This document shows, one piece after another, positions 10,559-18,995 of a stretch of DNA of 37,431 nucleotides. Each line of letters opens with the position of its first letter. Position 1 is the stretch's first letter. Below the pieces are notes generated by a model. The model searched no databases, was not told the DNA's origin, and was given only the letters and a program-made list of their open reading frames with translations. Both the position numbers and the translations under genes were made by a program. This DNA is from an uncultured Bacteroidia bacterium (GTDB lineage Bacteria > Bacteroidota > Bacteroidia > Bacteroidales > F082), in assembly GCA_902794155.1 (NCBI GenBank), contig CADBGN010000025.1, forward strand, positions 1 to 37,431, in the 5' to 3' direction.

Positions 10559-11662
10559 TTATTTAATTCCACGTTGATTAAGCGCCTGTTGGTATTTCTG
10601 GGCATTGCGGGTGTGTTCGGCCAGGGTTTTGGCGAAGTTGTGGTAGCCGGAGAAGTCCTCCTTGGCGCAGAAATAGAAGTAGTTATTATCCTCGGCATTA
10701 AGCACAGCCTTGATGGAGACGATGGACGGAATACAGATGGGTCCCGGGGGTAAGCCAGGATATTTGTAGGTGTTATAGGGTGATTCGATTTCCTTGTGAC
10801 GGTCGAGCACTCGCTTGATGGTGAAGTCATTCCAAGCGAAGACAAGAGTGGGGTCGGCTTGTAGCAGACAATTGTTTTTCAGTCGGTTGAGATAGACACC
10901 AGCCATCCGGGGCATCTCGTCGCTCATGTTGGTCTCCTTGTTAACGATGGAAGCCAAAGTGCTCACCTGAACGGGTGTTAAGCCTTTGGATTGGGCTTGC
11001 TGCTTACGCTCTTCGTTCCAAAACTTGTTGTATTCCTGAAACATACGGTTGACGAAGCCTTCGGCATCGGTGTTCCAATAGAACTCGTAGGTATCAGGTA
11101 AGAAGAGTGCCGGAATGGTGTAGTTGTTGAAGCCCAGTTGCTTGACATATTCCTGGTTGTGAAGTAAACGGGAGATGGAGGAGGAGTCTGCTTCGATTTG
11201 TTCGGCGATGCGGCCTGCCAATTGGTCGACATTGCGCATATTATTGAAAGTAACCTTCACGGGTGTTTGCAGTCCGCCGCGCAGCATGTTGACCAGTTGG
11301 TTATTGGTCATGCCGTTTTTCAACACGTAATGACCGGGGTGAACGTTAGCAGGCAGATCTTTCTTCTGGGCAAGCCAATCGAAGCTCTTTTCATTGACGA
11401 TGCAGTTCGTTTCCGCCAAAAGGGCTTTCACTTGGTCATAATCCGAGCCTGTCGGGATGAAGAGATTGACGGCTTTTTCGTCCGCGGTCTTCACATTGGG
11501 TGACATCACGGTATTGTAGCCCCAGTAGCCGAAAGCGACGGCAAAGATCAGCAGGATGATAAGCACGAGCCATACGGTACGTTTCGAGCTTTTGCTGTTT
11601 TTCTTTTTGCCGCTTTTGCGCGGCTTTTTCTCATCAGGGAGCTTTGTTTCTATTTTGACCAT
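10559..11662 (-). CDS. mltG: Endolytic murein transglycosylase MltG
   Basis: Cleaves nascent glycan strands at the inner membrane and so limits peptidoglycan chain length. The 367-residue protein has a Lys-rich cytosolic N-terminus (residues 8-28), one membrane helix at about 30-49, a LysM-like segment, and the YceG domain. Catalytic Glu243 lies in ASIVNKETN. Other conserved parts are LLQADPTLVFAW, SPYNTY, and GLPPGPICIPS. Typical length. It is probably the first gene of an operon with the phosphohexomutase and the DUF2279-like gene. Element A separates it from the next gene. Confidence 0.95.
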   Translation of the reverse strand: MVKIETKLPDEKKPRKSGKKKNSKSSKRTVWLVLIILLIFAVAFGYWGYNTVMSPNVKTADEKAVNLFIPTGSDYDQVKALLAETNCIVNEKSFDWLAQKKDLPANVHPGHYVLKNGMTNNQLVNMLRGGLQTPVKVTFNNMRNVDQLAGRIAEQIEADSSSISRLLHNQEYVKQLGFNNYTIPALFLPDTYEFYWNTDAEGFVNRMFQEYNKFWNEERKQQAQSKGLTPVQVSTLASIVNKETNMSDEMPRMAGVYLNRLKNNCLLQADPTLVFAWNDFTIKRVLDRHKEIESPYNTYKYPGLPPGPICIPSIVSIKAVLNAEDNNYFYFCAKEDFSGYHNFAKTLAEHTRNAQKYQQALNQRGIK

Positions 11663-11713
11663 ATACGTGTTATTCTTTTTGATTGTAAATGCTTAAAACC
11701 GGTAATAAGCCAT

Positions 11714-11744
11714 CCCCCCTTGAAAGGGGGTTAGGGGGATTAAA
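11714..11744. repeat. Left 31-bp inverted repeat of the DUF559 module
   Basis: C5-6, TTGAAA, G5, TTA, G5, ATTAAA: a GC-rich palindromic core followed by a GGGGGATTAAA end that points into the module. This is a known dispersed repeat style in Bacteroidota. The copy at 12212-12242 is its inverted partner with five differences. Confidence 0.85.
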
Positions 11745-11764
11745 CCTACTTACTTTTCTGGTTT

Positions 11765-12769
11765 TTATCCCGATGATAATACTTGCATCATAATACTCTT
11801 AGCCACATGTTCAGGGCTCTTTCTCACTTCACTGTCCAATACTCTAATCACTTTCAATCCCAATACTTTCATCTTTCTATCTCTTTCCTCATCATATTCC
11901 TGTGCTTCTTTGCTGAAGTGAGAGGCTCCATCTATCTCAATAACTAAGTCTAGTTCTTTGCAATAAAAATCTGCTATATAGTTTAGTATGGGCTTCTGAC
12001 GATTGAAAGTATAGCCAGTTTGCTTACCTTTTAATTGATTCCATAATAGCTTTTCCGATAACTGGCAATCATTACGCAAATCCCTACTTCGTTGTTTTAG
12101 ATTAGGATTATATGGCAAATTGAAGGGGACAAATATCAGATTGCTTGTATATATTCCATTTTGTTGAAGAAAATCTGGCGTGAATACTGAAAACCTGTCT
12201 GGCAAGGTTGTTTTAATCCCCCCGGCCCCCTTTAAAGGGGGAGTGGTCTCAACCTGAGGTATCAACTGATACTCAAAAACATCCAAATATCCCTCTTCCG
12301 TTTTTATCCAATCCTTTCGATTCCCGCACAATTCAAATCCTTGACCGACAAACAATTGCTGGCTTTCCAAATTGCTTTCATCGATGGAACAATACACCTG
12401 ATGCAGCAGGACATCCTTAAAAAGATAATCGATGCACAAAGCCAAAGCAGCCTTGGCATAGCCCTGTTGGCGATAGGCCTTGTCGATGAGGATACCCAAA
12501 CCCGCCCTTTGGTTGATGGGGTCGTAGTCGAAGATGTCGATGCAGCCAATGGTCTGTCCACTTTCAGTAAGGTCGATCATCAGGCGAAGCTGTTTGTTGT
12601 TGAACAAGTCATTGTTGCCTAAAAGGAATTGTTCGATCTGGAATCGGGTATAAGGCACATGCGTCCCACTTACCCGCCAGATGTCGCGGTCGTTCTCCCA
12701 AAGGAAAATCTGTCCGGCATCCTCGGGCTCGGCACAACGGAGCGTTATCGTGTCGTTTTTGATGAACAT
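11765..12769 (-). CDS. GNAT acetyltransferase fused to a DUF559 (Vsr-like) nuclease domain
   Basis: 334 residues in two domains. Residues 1 to about 165 are a RimJ/RimL-type N-acetyltransferase, with acetyl-CoA motif AGLGILIDKAYRQQGYAKAA. After a linker TTPPLKGAGGIKTT encoded by a dispersed repeat comes DUF559 (PF04480), with LSEKLLWNQLKGKQ, FNRQKPI, IADFYCKELDLVIEIDG (the acidic core of a restriction-like fold) and KVLGLKVIRVLDSEV. DUF559 is linked by fold to Vsr nickases; its cellular role is not established. The start at 12769 (MFIKNDTITLR) fits the GNAT N-terminus; an ATG at 12817 is the alternative. The DUF559 part has no ATG of its own at its start, so it is made only as a fusion. Confidence 0.8.
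   Translation of the reverse strand: MFIKNDTITLRCAEPEDAGQIFLWENDRDIWRVSGTHVPYTRFQIEQFLLGNNDLFNNKQLRLMIDLTESGQTIGCIDIFDYDPINQRAGLGILIDKAYRQQGYAKAALALCIDYLFKDVLLHQVYCSIDESNLESQQLFVGQGFELCGNRKDWIKTEEGYLDVFEYQLIPQVETTPPLKGAGGIKTTLPDRFSVFTPDFLQQNGIYTSNLIFVPFNLPYNPNLKQRSRDLRNDCQLSEKLLWNQLKGKQTGYTFNRQKPILNYIADFYCKELDLVIEIDGASHFSKEAQEYDEERDRKMKVLGLKVIRVLDSEVRKSPEHVAKSIMMQVLSSG
12212..12242. repeat. Right 31-bp inverted repeat, inside the coding region
   Basis: Read on the minus strand: T, C5, TTTAAA, G5, CCG, G5, ATTAAA. It is the inverted partner of 11714-11744 and is translated in frame as the proline/glycine-rich linker between the two domains. Confidence 0.85.
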
Positions 12770-12850
12770 TTTGTCCAATTCGTTGAAAATACCACTTTTC
12801 CTAGCAGGCTGGCACATAATTTGATTGGCATATCCCGCTAAATTTTTCGA

Positions 12851-12858
12851 CAAAAATA
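12851..12858 (-). promoter_or_regulatory. -7 box of the GNAT-DUF559 gene
   Basis: The minus strand reads TATTTTTG, an exact TAnnTTTG match. Transcription would start near 12846, leaving a leader of about 75 nt before the ATG at 12769. Confidence 0.5.
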
Positions 12859-12938
12859 CACTTTTTGGTGCAATAAAGGTTGAAAAATAGCATTAATGAA
12901 ACTATAAAACGGAAAAGAAACCATAAAAACTAGATAAG

Positions 12939-14414
12939 ATGAGAAAAGTGAGTTTGATGTTGATGCTTGCCGGACTGCTGATGGTAACATCATGTGATGC
13001 ATTGATTAACAAAGCTAAAGAGAATGAGAACCAGACTGAGCAGGAGCAACTGCAAAGTGAAGCTACCTCGCAAGTCGAGCAGGTTCAGCCCCGTGTGCAA
13101 CGGACGGCATTTGTGCCTACCGAAAACACTCCCGACTTCGTTGACGCCGCCGAAAACAGCGTCGATGCAGTTGTGCATATCATGACCAAGGTGGTGAAAC
13201 AAAGCAACACCTACGAGGACTTTTTTGGTGCCTTGCTGGGCCAACTCTATGGCTACCCAGGGCAGACGCGCAACAATACGATGGTAGCCTACGGCTCAGG
13301 CGTGGTGCTGACCCCCGACGGCTACATCGTCACCAACAACCACGTCGTGGAAGGCGCTGACGAGGTGGAGGTTACCTTTAATAATAAGGTGAAGAAAACC
13401 GCCACCATCATCGGTACCGACCCAACCACCGACTTGGCCTTAATCAAAGTAGAAGCTTCCGACCTGCCGTTCCTTACCTTCGGCGACTCCGACAATGTGC
13501 GCATCGGCGAATGGGTGTTGGCTGTAGGTAACCCCTTCAACCTGACTTCTACCGTCACGGCGGGTATCGTCAGCGCCAAAGCACGCAACCTCAGCATTTT
13601 GGGTGAAGGCACTTCGGTGGAATCGTTCATCCAGACCGATGCAGCTGTCAACCCGGGTAATAGTGGTGGCGCCTTGGTGAACACCAAAGGCGAGTTGGTT
13701 GGCATTAATGCTGCTATTGCATCTCACACAGGCTCCTACGAAGGCTATTCCTTCGCGATTCCGTCCAACATTGTGCGCAAAGTTGTCGACGACCTGTTGC
13801 TCTATGGTACAGCCCAACGAGGCTATCTCGGTGTGCAGATCGCTGAGCTTACGCAAGAACTGGCCGAAAAGGAAGGCTTGGAAAACATTGAAGGCGTGTA
13901 TGTTGGCGAGGTTACCGAAGGCGGTGCTGCCAAATTGGCAGGCTTGAAGGACGGTGATGTGATCACAGCCATCAACGGCAAGAAGGTGAATTCCACGACA
14001 CAGCTTAAGGAAAACATCGGACAATACCGTCCTGGTGACAAGGTGGATGTCGAGGTAAACCGCCAAGGCCATCACCATCATTATGAGCTGACCTTGCTCA
14101 ACGAGGCCGGTAACGTGAATCTCGTTAAGAACGGCGAGGCGTTCTATAACTCCGAGTTCGGACTGATGCTTCAGCCCGTCAACCAAAACGAGATGAGCCG
14201 CCTGAACATCAAGAACGGACTGAAGATCGTTGAAATCCGCCAAGGTCGTTTCATGAACTCGGGAGTGCCAGTTGACTTCGTCATCACCAAAGTGAACGGT
14301 TATTCAGTCAATGGCAAATCGGACCTTGAGAATGCCTTGAAGAACAAACGTTCGCGCCGCACGACCATCGAAGGCGTGTTCCCGAACGGCATGACGGGCA
14401 CGTTCTACTACTAA
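12939..14414 (+). CDS. HtrA/DegP-family periplasmic serine protease, lipoprotein
   Basis: A 491-residue envelope protease/chaperone that degrades or refolds damaged exported proteins. It has an SpII signal with lipobox MVTSC (Cys19), so it is probably membrane-anchored. The trypsin-like domain shows His135 in NNHVVEG, Asp165 in TDLALIKV and Ser242 in NPGNSGGALV. The first PDZ domain spans about 283-370 (YLGVQI ... LAGLKDGDVITAINGKKV) and a second, more divergent PDZ spans about 400-488. The domain layout and length fit DegP/DegQ proteins. Single-gene unit closed by a terminator that overlaps its stop codon. No clear TAnnTTTG box is visible upstream; control by an alternative factor is possible. 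Confidence 0.93.
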   Translation: MRKVSLMLMLAGLLMVTSCDALINKAKENENQTEQEQLQSEATSQVEQVQPRVQRTAFVPTENTPDFVDAAENSVDAVVHIMTKVVKQSNTYEDFFGALLGQLYGYPGQTRNNTMVAYGSGVVLTPDGYIVTNNHVVEGADEVEVTFNNKVKKTATIIGTDPTTDLALIKVEASDLPFLTFGDSDNVRIGEWVLAVGNPFNLTSTVTAGIVSAKARNLSILGEGTSVESFIQTDAAVNPGNSGGALVNTKGELVGINAAIASHTGSYEGYSFAIPSNIVRKVVDDLLLYGTAQRGYLGVQIAELTQELAEKEGLENIEGVYVGEVTEGGAAKLAGLKDGDVITAINGKKVNSTTQLKENIGQYRPGDKVDVEVNRQGHHHHYELTLLNEAGNVNLVKNGEAFYNSEFGLMLQPVNQNEMSRLNIKNGLKIVEIRQGRFMNSGVPVDFVITKVNGYSVNGKSDLENALKNKRSRRTTIEGVFPNGMTGTFYY

Positions 14415-14437
14415 AAAGTGGTGAAAAATCACTTTTT
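14413..14437 (+). terminator. Terminator of the HtrA gene
   Basis: AAAAAGTG pairs with CACTTTTT around a GTGAAAAAT loop, which can itself pair further (GTGA/TCAC). The left arm starts inside the TAA stop codon. The T-tract is part of the right arm. Confidence 0.7.
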
Positions 14438-14479
14438 CCCCTGAAATACAGAAATTTCGGTACGATTATTGCAGTATTT

Positions 14480-14525
14480 TACTTTTAGGTTGGGAGCGAA
14501 ACGACAAATAAACGTTTCCTCCCAA
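14480..14525 (+). promoter_or_regulatory. Promoter and strong 5' hairpin of the primary sigma factor transcript
   Basis: A TACTTTTA box (14480-14487) with TTTC 21 nt upstream resembles the primary promoter. Directly after it, TTGGGAGCGAAACG (14490-14503) pairs with CGTTTCCTCCCAA (14513-14525), giving 13 bp with one bulged C and a 9-nt loop. No T-tract follows, so this is not a normal terminator. If transcription starts near 14492 the hairpin would cap the 5' end of the mRNA, about 100 nt before the ATG. Confidence 0.5.
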
Positions 14526-14624
14526 ACTAGAAGATTATGTGAAAAAAACAAAACTGTGGAGTTTGGTATGATGAGAGAGAAAAATGAAAAAAGCACTAAT
14601 AAACAATAAAAAGATTACGAAGAA

Positions 14625-15491
14625 ATGAGACAACTGAAAATTTCAAAGCAAATCACCAACCGCAATGCAGGCACTTTGGACAAGTATTTGGCCGACATTG
14701 CGAAGGAGAGTCTGCTGACCACTGATGAGGAGGTCGAACTGGCTCAACGCATCAAGGCGGGCGACCGGGCCGCGTTGGACAAACTGGTCAGGGCCAACCT
14801 GCGCTTCGTCGTTTCGGTGGCCAAACAGTATCAGAACCAAGGCCTTAGCCTGCAAGACCTGATCGACGAGGGTAACTTGGGTCTGGTGAAAGCCGCCCAG
14901 CGTTTCGACGAGACGCGTGGCTTCAAGTTCATCTCCTACGCCGTTTGGTGGATCCGTCAGAGCATCCTGCAAGCCGTGGCTGAGCAAGCCCGTATCATCC
15001 GACTGCCCATGAACCAAGTGGGTGCCTTGGCAAAGGTGAAGAAGGCCGTTTCACTGCTTGAGCAGAAATTGGAACGTCGTCCCACGGTCAAGGAAATCGC
15101 TGATGAGCTCAATATGCCTGAGGACAAGGTGGAACAATTGATGAACCTCAACTCGCGTACCGTGTCGACAGACGCACCTTTGGACGATGAAGACGATGCC
15201 AACTTCTTGGATGTGTTTGTTGCTGAAGATGAGCCTCAGACTGATACGGCAGTGGAGCAGGAGTCGACTAGCAGGGCCATCCGCAACTCGCTCGACATGC
15301 TCAACGAGAAGGAACGCACCATCATCTGCATGTACTTTGGCTTGGGCACCTCGCGTGAATACTCCTTGGAAGAGATTGCCATGAAGCTCAACATCTCGCG
15401 TGAGCGCACCCGCCAGATCCGCGATCGTGCGTTGAAACGGCTGAAGAGCGCGCCCAACTCGCCGCTCTACCAAATGTACGTAAACCAATGA
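14625..15491 (+). CDS. rpoD: Primary (housekeeping) RNA polymerase sigma factor
   Basis: 288 residues, the short form typical of Bacteroidota primary sigma factors, which lack region 1.1. The N-terminus MRQLKISKQITNRNAGTLDK is characteristic of the group. Region 1.2 (DKYLADIAKE) is followed by region 2 with RANLRFVVSVAKQYQNQGLS, DLIDEGNLGLVKAA and FKFISYAVWWIRQSIL. Region 3 follows, and region 4 has the helix-turn-helix YSLEEIAMKLNISRERTRQI. This factor reads the TTTG / TAnnTTTG promoters seen across the window. A 5' hairpin precedes it and a strong terminator follows. Confidence 0.95.
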   Translation: MRQLKISKQITNRNAGTLDKYLADIAKESLLTTDEEVELAQRIKAGDRAALDKLVRANLRFVVSVAKQYQNQGLSLQDLIDEGNLGLVKAAQRFDETRGFKFISYAVWWIRQSILQAVAEQARIIRLPMNQVGALAKVKKAVSLLEQKLERRPTVKEIADELNMPEDKVEQLMNLNSRTVSTDAPLDDEDDANFLDVFVAEDEPQTDTAVEQESTSRAIRNSLDMLNEKERTIICMYFGLGTSREYSLEEIAMKLNISRERTRQIRDRALKRLKSAPNSPLYQMYVNQ

Positions 15492-15526
15492 AAAAAGTGG
15501 AATTCCAATTCGGAATTCCACTTTTT
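15492..15526 (+). terminator. Rho-independent terminator of the sigma factor gene
   Basis: AAAAAGTGGAATTCC pairs perfectly with GGAATTCCACTTTTT (15 bp) around a 5-nt loop. It begins one base after the TGA stop, and the right arm carries the T-tract. Confidence 0.9.
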
Positions 15527-15528
15527 AT

Positions 15529-15536
15529 TATATTTG
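15529..15536 (+). promoter_or_regulatory. -7 box of the superoxide dismutase gene
   Basis: TATATTTG, an exact TAnnTTTG match, 28 nt before the ATG at 15565. Its -33 region would overlap the upstream terminator hairpin. Confidence 0.65.
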
Positions 15537-15564
15537 CAGCCACGAACAACAAATACATAAGCTT

Positions 15565-16143
15565 ATGAAATACGAACTCATCAAATTGCCTTATGAGGCA
15601 AATGCTTTGGAGCCCGTCATCAGCAAGGAGACCTTGGGCTTCCACCATGGCAAGCACTTGAATGCCTACGTCAACAACCTGAATGGCCTCATTGAAGGCA
15701 CGAAATACGAAGACATGCCTCTAGAGGACATCGTGAAGACCGCTGATGGTGGCGTGTTTAACAACGCAGGCCAGATTCTGAACCACAACCTCTATTTCAC
15801 TCAATTCCGTGCCCCCAAGGCCGACAACAAGCCTACTGGCGTGATTGCCGAATGGATCGACAAACAATTCGGCTCCTTCGAAGCCTTCAAGGAAGAGTTT
15901 ACGAAGAAAGGCGCCGCCTTGTTCGGCTCAGGCTGGGTGTGGCTCTCCGTCGACAAAGATGGAAAACTACAAATCACTCAGGAAACCAATGCAGGCAACC
16001 CCGTACAGCGTGGTTACAGGCCTTTGCTTACCTTCGACGTTTGGGAGCATGCCTATTACATCGACTATCAAAACCGTCGGCCCGACCATCTGAGTGCCTT
16101 GTGGCAAATCATCGACTGGGACGTGGTGAACGAAAGACTTTAA
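15565..16143 (+). CDS. sodB: Fe/Mn superoxide dismutase
   Basis: A cytosolic enzyme that dismutates superoxide to oxygen and peroxide. The 192 residues cover the whole family. Metal ligands are His27 (FHHGKH), His74 (NNAGQILNH), Asp158 and His162 (FDVWEHAYYIDYQNRR). The glutamine at position 70 (NNAGQ) is in the iron-type position, and the sequence closely follows the Bacteroides type known to work with either iron or manganese. In an anaerobe this protects against transient oxygen. Single-gene unit with promoter and a bidirectional terminator. Confidence 0.96.
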   Translation: MKYELIKLPYEANALEPVISKETLGFHHGKHLNAYVNNLNGLIEGTKYEDMPLEDIVKTADGGVFNNAGQILNHNLYFTQFRAPKADNKPTGVIAEWIDKQFGSFEAFKEEFTKKGAALFGSGWVWLSVDKDGKLQITQETNAGNPVQRGYRPLLTFDVWEHAYYIDYQNRRPDHLSALWQIIDWDVVNERL

Positions 16144-16162
16144 ACGAAACACAACTAAAAGA

Positions 16163-16195
16163 AAATCGCGGCGGGGAAGTACCTCGTCGCGATTT
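16163..16195. terminator. Bidirectional terminator between sodB and the T9SS cargo gene
   Basis: AAATCGCGGCGGGG pairs with CCTCGTCGCGATTT (14 bp, two G-U pairs) around AAGTA. It sits 20 nt past the sodB stop and 5 nt past the stop of the convergent gene, with T-rich tails on both strands. Confidence 0.85.
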
Positions 16196-16199
16196 CTGT

Positions 16200-18176
16200 T
16201 TATTCTGCTTTCATGATCCGATGCAGGCTTCGGCTGTCGCCGTAGTCCACTTGCAGCAAATACATTCCTGCATTTAATTTGCTCAAGTCAAGGACGAACT
16301 GTGTGTTGGAAACTGCTTGTTCCATAATCAGTCGGCCAAATAGGTCATAGACGCGCACAGCTTGAGCGGCTTTTTCTGTGGTGATGTTAAAACTGGAGGT
16401 AAATGGATTGGGGAAGACATGGCAATCCAACAAGTTTTCCTCAATTGATACTATTGATTGGAAATGAGCAATATAGGTCTCCGATGTTGTAACAGAGAAA
16501 GTGTAGTTGGATTGGGTGGAGACGGGAACGCCGTCCTTGGTCCAATTGACAAATACAAAGCCTTCGTTGGCAACAGCCATAATGGTGCAGCTCTGCCCAT
16601 AGGAGTATGTACCGTCACCTGTAACTACACCACCATTCGTTGGTTCAGCAGAAACAGTAATCGTGAAGCTTTGGGCTGAAAAATAAGCCTCAAGGTTGCG
16701 GTCGCCAGTGACGGTGAAGGTATATTCAGCTTGTGAGGTTACATGATTGCCATTCTCTCTCCAATTAACAAAAGTATATCCAGTGGATGGTGTAGCCGAA
16801 ACCGTACAACTTTGTCCGTAGGTATAAGTGCCACTACCTGAAACCGTGCCGCCGTTACTCGGATTGGCAGCCAAGTTGATGGTATAGCTGTTGGCCGAGA
16901 AATGTGCAATATAGGTCGCCGATTCGGTCACGGTGAAGCTATAAGTCGGGTTGGTCGATACTTGGGTGCCGTCTTTCGTCCAATTCATAAATGTATAACC
17001 ATTGTTGGCGGTAGCGATCAAGGTGCAGGTCTCGCCTTGGTTATAGTTGCCGCCTCCAGTGACGTTACCACCTGTAGCAGGATCGGCTGTCGCAGTGATG
17101 GCGAAGGCATTGGGCATAATGGAAACCTGTTGGATGTTTCCTCCCACCATGGGATAGTTCGTAGAAATAACGCGGATGCGATAGCCGTTACCAGTGGTTA
17201 CATTGGGGATTTGTGCAGTGATGCTTCCGCTAGTGTTGGTGGTGACGCGTCCTAACTCTGTGGGATTGTTGAAGTTGCCGTTGGCATCAGAGAGTTGGGC
17301 AATGACCTCATTGGCAGCTTTGTTGAGGTTCTCTGGTGACATGGTACCGCTCAACGTAAAGGGGATGGTGATGGCATCGCCAGGGGAGAAGCTGTTGGCA
17401 GCCAACTGACCTAGGTTGAGGCTTGGATTGTAGATGAGCAACACATCGTCGACAAACATATCGTCATTGGTACTGCCTTCTCCAGGAACCACATTGGTGG
17501 TGGCAGAAAAGAGAATGTATCGCACGTCAGTGCATGGCCCGTTGTTTTGGAAAGGAATGCTTAACCTGCGCCAATTGTAGGCTCCGCCATTAGCCGAAGT
17601 GCGAGTGAATGCCTGTTCTGCAGTGGACACATGCATGTCGGAAGGGCTCTCAGTACCATTAGCTCTAATCTGATAGTCGGCATTGCCATGGACGACAGCC
17701 TTCACTTGGGCATTTTGTGTCGAGCTTTGGCTGCGGAAACACACCCAAATCGAAAGAGAGTCGGGGAGTTGGTTGATGGGCGTATTGAATCCGCTCTCAT
17801 TACGTCGTGTGCCGTTGTAGTTTTCCTCGCCAGTAGTCGAAGTGCTGCCTGCGTTCATGCGACCATTGGTCAGGTTGCCGTTTGCAGTGTAGGTCCAAAA
17901 CAGAAAGCCTACCTCCTTGGGGACAAGTCGGACACTTTTTGAACCCGTTGAACCTGGACGGGTTTGGGTAGAAGACTCAATTAAATCATCAGGAAGAAAA
18001 CTCGAATAACTACCGTCCGCAGTACCGGCAGAGTGCCAATGCGTTGGTTCGCTGACGCGATTGGTCCATTGTTCGAAGCCCCGATTGTCAAATTGAGGGC
18101 CGTATTGGGCATAAAGGTTTATGTTTAAAAAACTGATAATAAATAAAATAGGTAAATACTTTAGGTTGTTTTTCAT
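16200..18176 (-). CDS. T9SS-secreted surface protein with three InlB-type B-repeats
   Basis: 658 residues. The signal peptide is cleaved after NLYAQ. The N-terminal region (about 25-250) starts FDNRGFEQWTN and resembles the PCMD carbohydrate-associated domain. A Fn3/Ig-like segment follows at about 255-350. Three tandem repeats of about 72 residues (about 359-575) share the pattern GG-x-V-x-G-x-G-x-Y ... C-x-x-x-A ... G-[YF]-x-F-x-N-W-x-x-[DN]-G ... Y-x-F-x-V-T ... F, like divergent InlB B-repeats. The last 75 residues are a type A sorting domain (VFPNPF ... VYDLFGRLI ... LNAGMYLLQV). The start at 18176 gives a clean signal peptide; the open frame extends 17 codons more. Likely an adhesin or glycan-binding surface protein. 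Confidence 0.88.
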   Translation of the reverse strand: MKNNLKYLPILFIISFLNINLYAQYGPQFDNRGFEQWTNRVSEPTHWHSAGTADGSYSSFLPDDLIESSTQTRPGSTGSKSVRLVPKEVGFLFWTYTANGNLTNGRMNAGSTSTTGEENYNGTRRNESGFNTPINQLPDSLSIWVCFRSQSSTQNAQVKAVVHGNADYQIRANGTESPSDMHVSTAEQAFTRTSANGGAYNWRRLSIPFQNNGPCTDVRYILFSATTNVVPGEGSTNDDMFVDDVLLIYNPSLNLGQLAANSFSPGDAITIPFTLSGTMSPENLNKAANEVIAQLSDANGNFNNPTELGRVTTNTSGSITAQIPNVTTGNGYRIRVISTNYPMVGGNIQQVSIMPNAFAITATADPATGGNVTGGGNYNQGETCTLIATANNGYTFMNWTKDGTQVSTNPTYSFTVTESATYIAHFSANSYTINLAANPSNGGTVSGSGTYTYGQSCTVSATPSTGYTFVNWRENGNHVTSQAEYTFTVTGDRNLEAYFSAQSFTITVSAEPTNGGVVTGDGTYSYGQSCTIMAVANEGFVFVNWTKDGVPVSTQSNYTFSVTTSETYIAHFQSIVSIEENLLDCHVFPNPFTSSFNITTEKAAQAVRVYDLFGRLIMEQAVSNTQFVLDLSKLNAGMYLLQVDYGDSRSLHRIMKAE

Positions 18177-18206
18177 AAGGCTTAAAGGTTGAAAACAAAT
18201 AAGTGG

Positions 18207-18272
18207 CAAAAATAGAGGATTATTCAAAAGATGAAAACGAAAATCAACTAATCTCTATTTTTTCTACCTTTG
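18207..18272. promoter_or_regulatory. Divergent promoters of the T9SS cargo gene and the 18292 gene
   Basis: The minus strand reads TATTTTTG at 18214-18207, 31 nt before the ATG at 18176. The plus strand reads TACCTTTG at 18265-18272, 19 nt before the ATG at 18292. Both fit TAnnTTTG. Confidence 0.6.
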
Positions 18273-18291
18273 CATCCTCAATTATTCAATC

Positions 18292-18990
18292 ATGAAAAAA
18301 ACGCTTTTCTTATTCGTATTGATGCTTTTTGCCTTTTCTGCCAAGGCGCAATGGACGCTGCGAACCTATGGCGAGTATGACTACACGCGTACTTCGGGCA
18401 GCAGTGCATCCCTGGCCTTGATGGGCAATTACCAAATGGCTGACAACTTCAACATCGGGTTAGGTTTTCAAGCCACCACATTGAGCCGTTATTCCTTGAA
18501 TCTGCAGTATCAAGTCAATCTGCTGAAAGCAGAATGCGGCACACTCTATTTGGAAAACCGTTATTTGTATCGTTTGTTCCCAAATTACAATTTGCAGGAA
18601 TTCAATGGCGTGTTTGACTTAGGTTGGCGCAACCGCCATTTCAACTTCCAGTTGGGCTTGACCAACCGCTACACAGCACCTATACCGTTGCGCAAAAATG
18701 GCGGTATGGAGACTGTTTTTGAACCGATGAATGTCACTTTTTGTGTGGAAGGCAATCTGTTTGACCAAGAGCATCCTTGGAATGTGGGTGCCCGAGTGTC
18801 GAATTACAGGGATTTTGTAATCGAGCGCTTCACACTATTCTTCTATAGCGTGAATGGCTATTACGACTTTGGTAATGGGCTGCGCTTGACTGCTGAAGCA
18901 GGACTGCATCCTAGCGGCGTACTCAACCTCTCGGCACAATACAATGGCTGGTACGGCAATGTCGGACTGATTTGGAAACCTAAAAATTGA
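18292..18990 (+). CDS. Exported barrel-like protein of unknown function
   Basis: 232 residues with a signal peptide cleaved after SAKAQ. The mature part is rich in alternating aromatic strands (GNYQMADNFNIGLGFQ, NRHFNFQLGLTNRYT, NGLRLTAEAGLHPSGVLN) and aromatic residues near its end, as in a small outer-membrane barrel. No family recognised. Only 5 nt separate it from the metallophosphatase gene, so the two form an operon and may act together at the envelope. Confidence 0.75.
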   Translation: MKKTLFLFVLMLFAFSAKAQWTLRTYGEYDYTRTSGSSASLALMGNYQMADNFNIGLGFQATTLSRYSLNLQYQVNLLKAECGTLYLENRYLYRLFPNYNLQEFNGVFDLGWRNRHFNFQLGLTNRYTAPIPLRKNGGMETVFEPMNVTFCVEGNLFDQEHPWNVGARVSNYRDFVIERFTLFFYSVNGYYDFGNGLRLTAEAGLHPSGVLNLSAQYNGWYGNVGLIWKPKN

Positions 18991-18995
18991 ACACC

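Larger units (their letters stand above)
11714..12242 (-). mobile_element. Putative 529-bp mobile module: inverted repeats around a DUF559 nuclease domain
   Basis: Two near-identical 31-bp repeats face each other, their GGGGGATTAAA ends inward. All the sequence between them is the DUF559 coding part plus 20 nt past its stop. The enclosed DNA is more AT-rich than its flanks. The right repeat is itself translated as TTPPLKGAGGIKTT and joins the GNAT domain to the nuclease domain in one frame. This suggests a module that landed in the 3' end of a GNAT gene. I see no clear target-site duplication, so mobility is an inference. Confidence 0.5.

Noticed and set aside
13440-14243. A 267-codon minus-strand open frame within the HtrA gene
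   Set aside because: Antisense shadow; the plus-strand protease is complete with its triad and PDZ domains.
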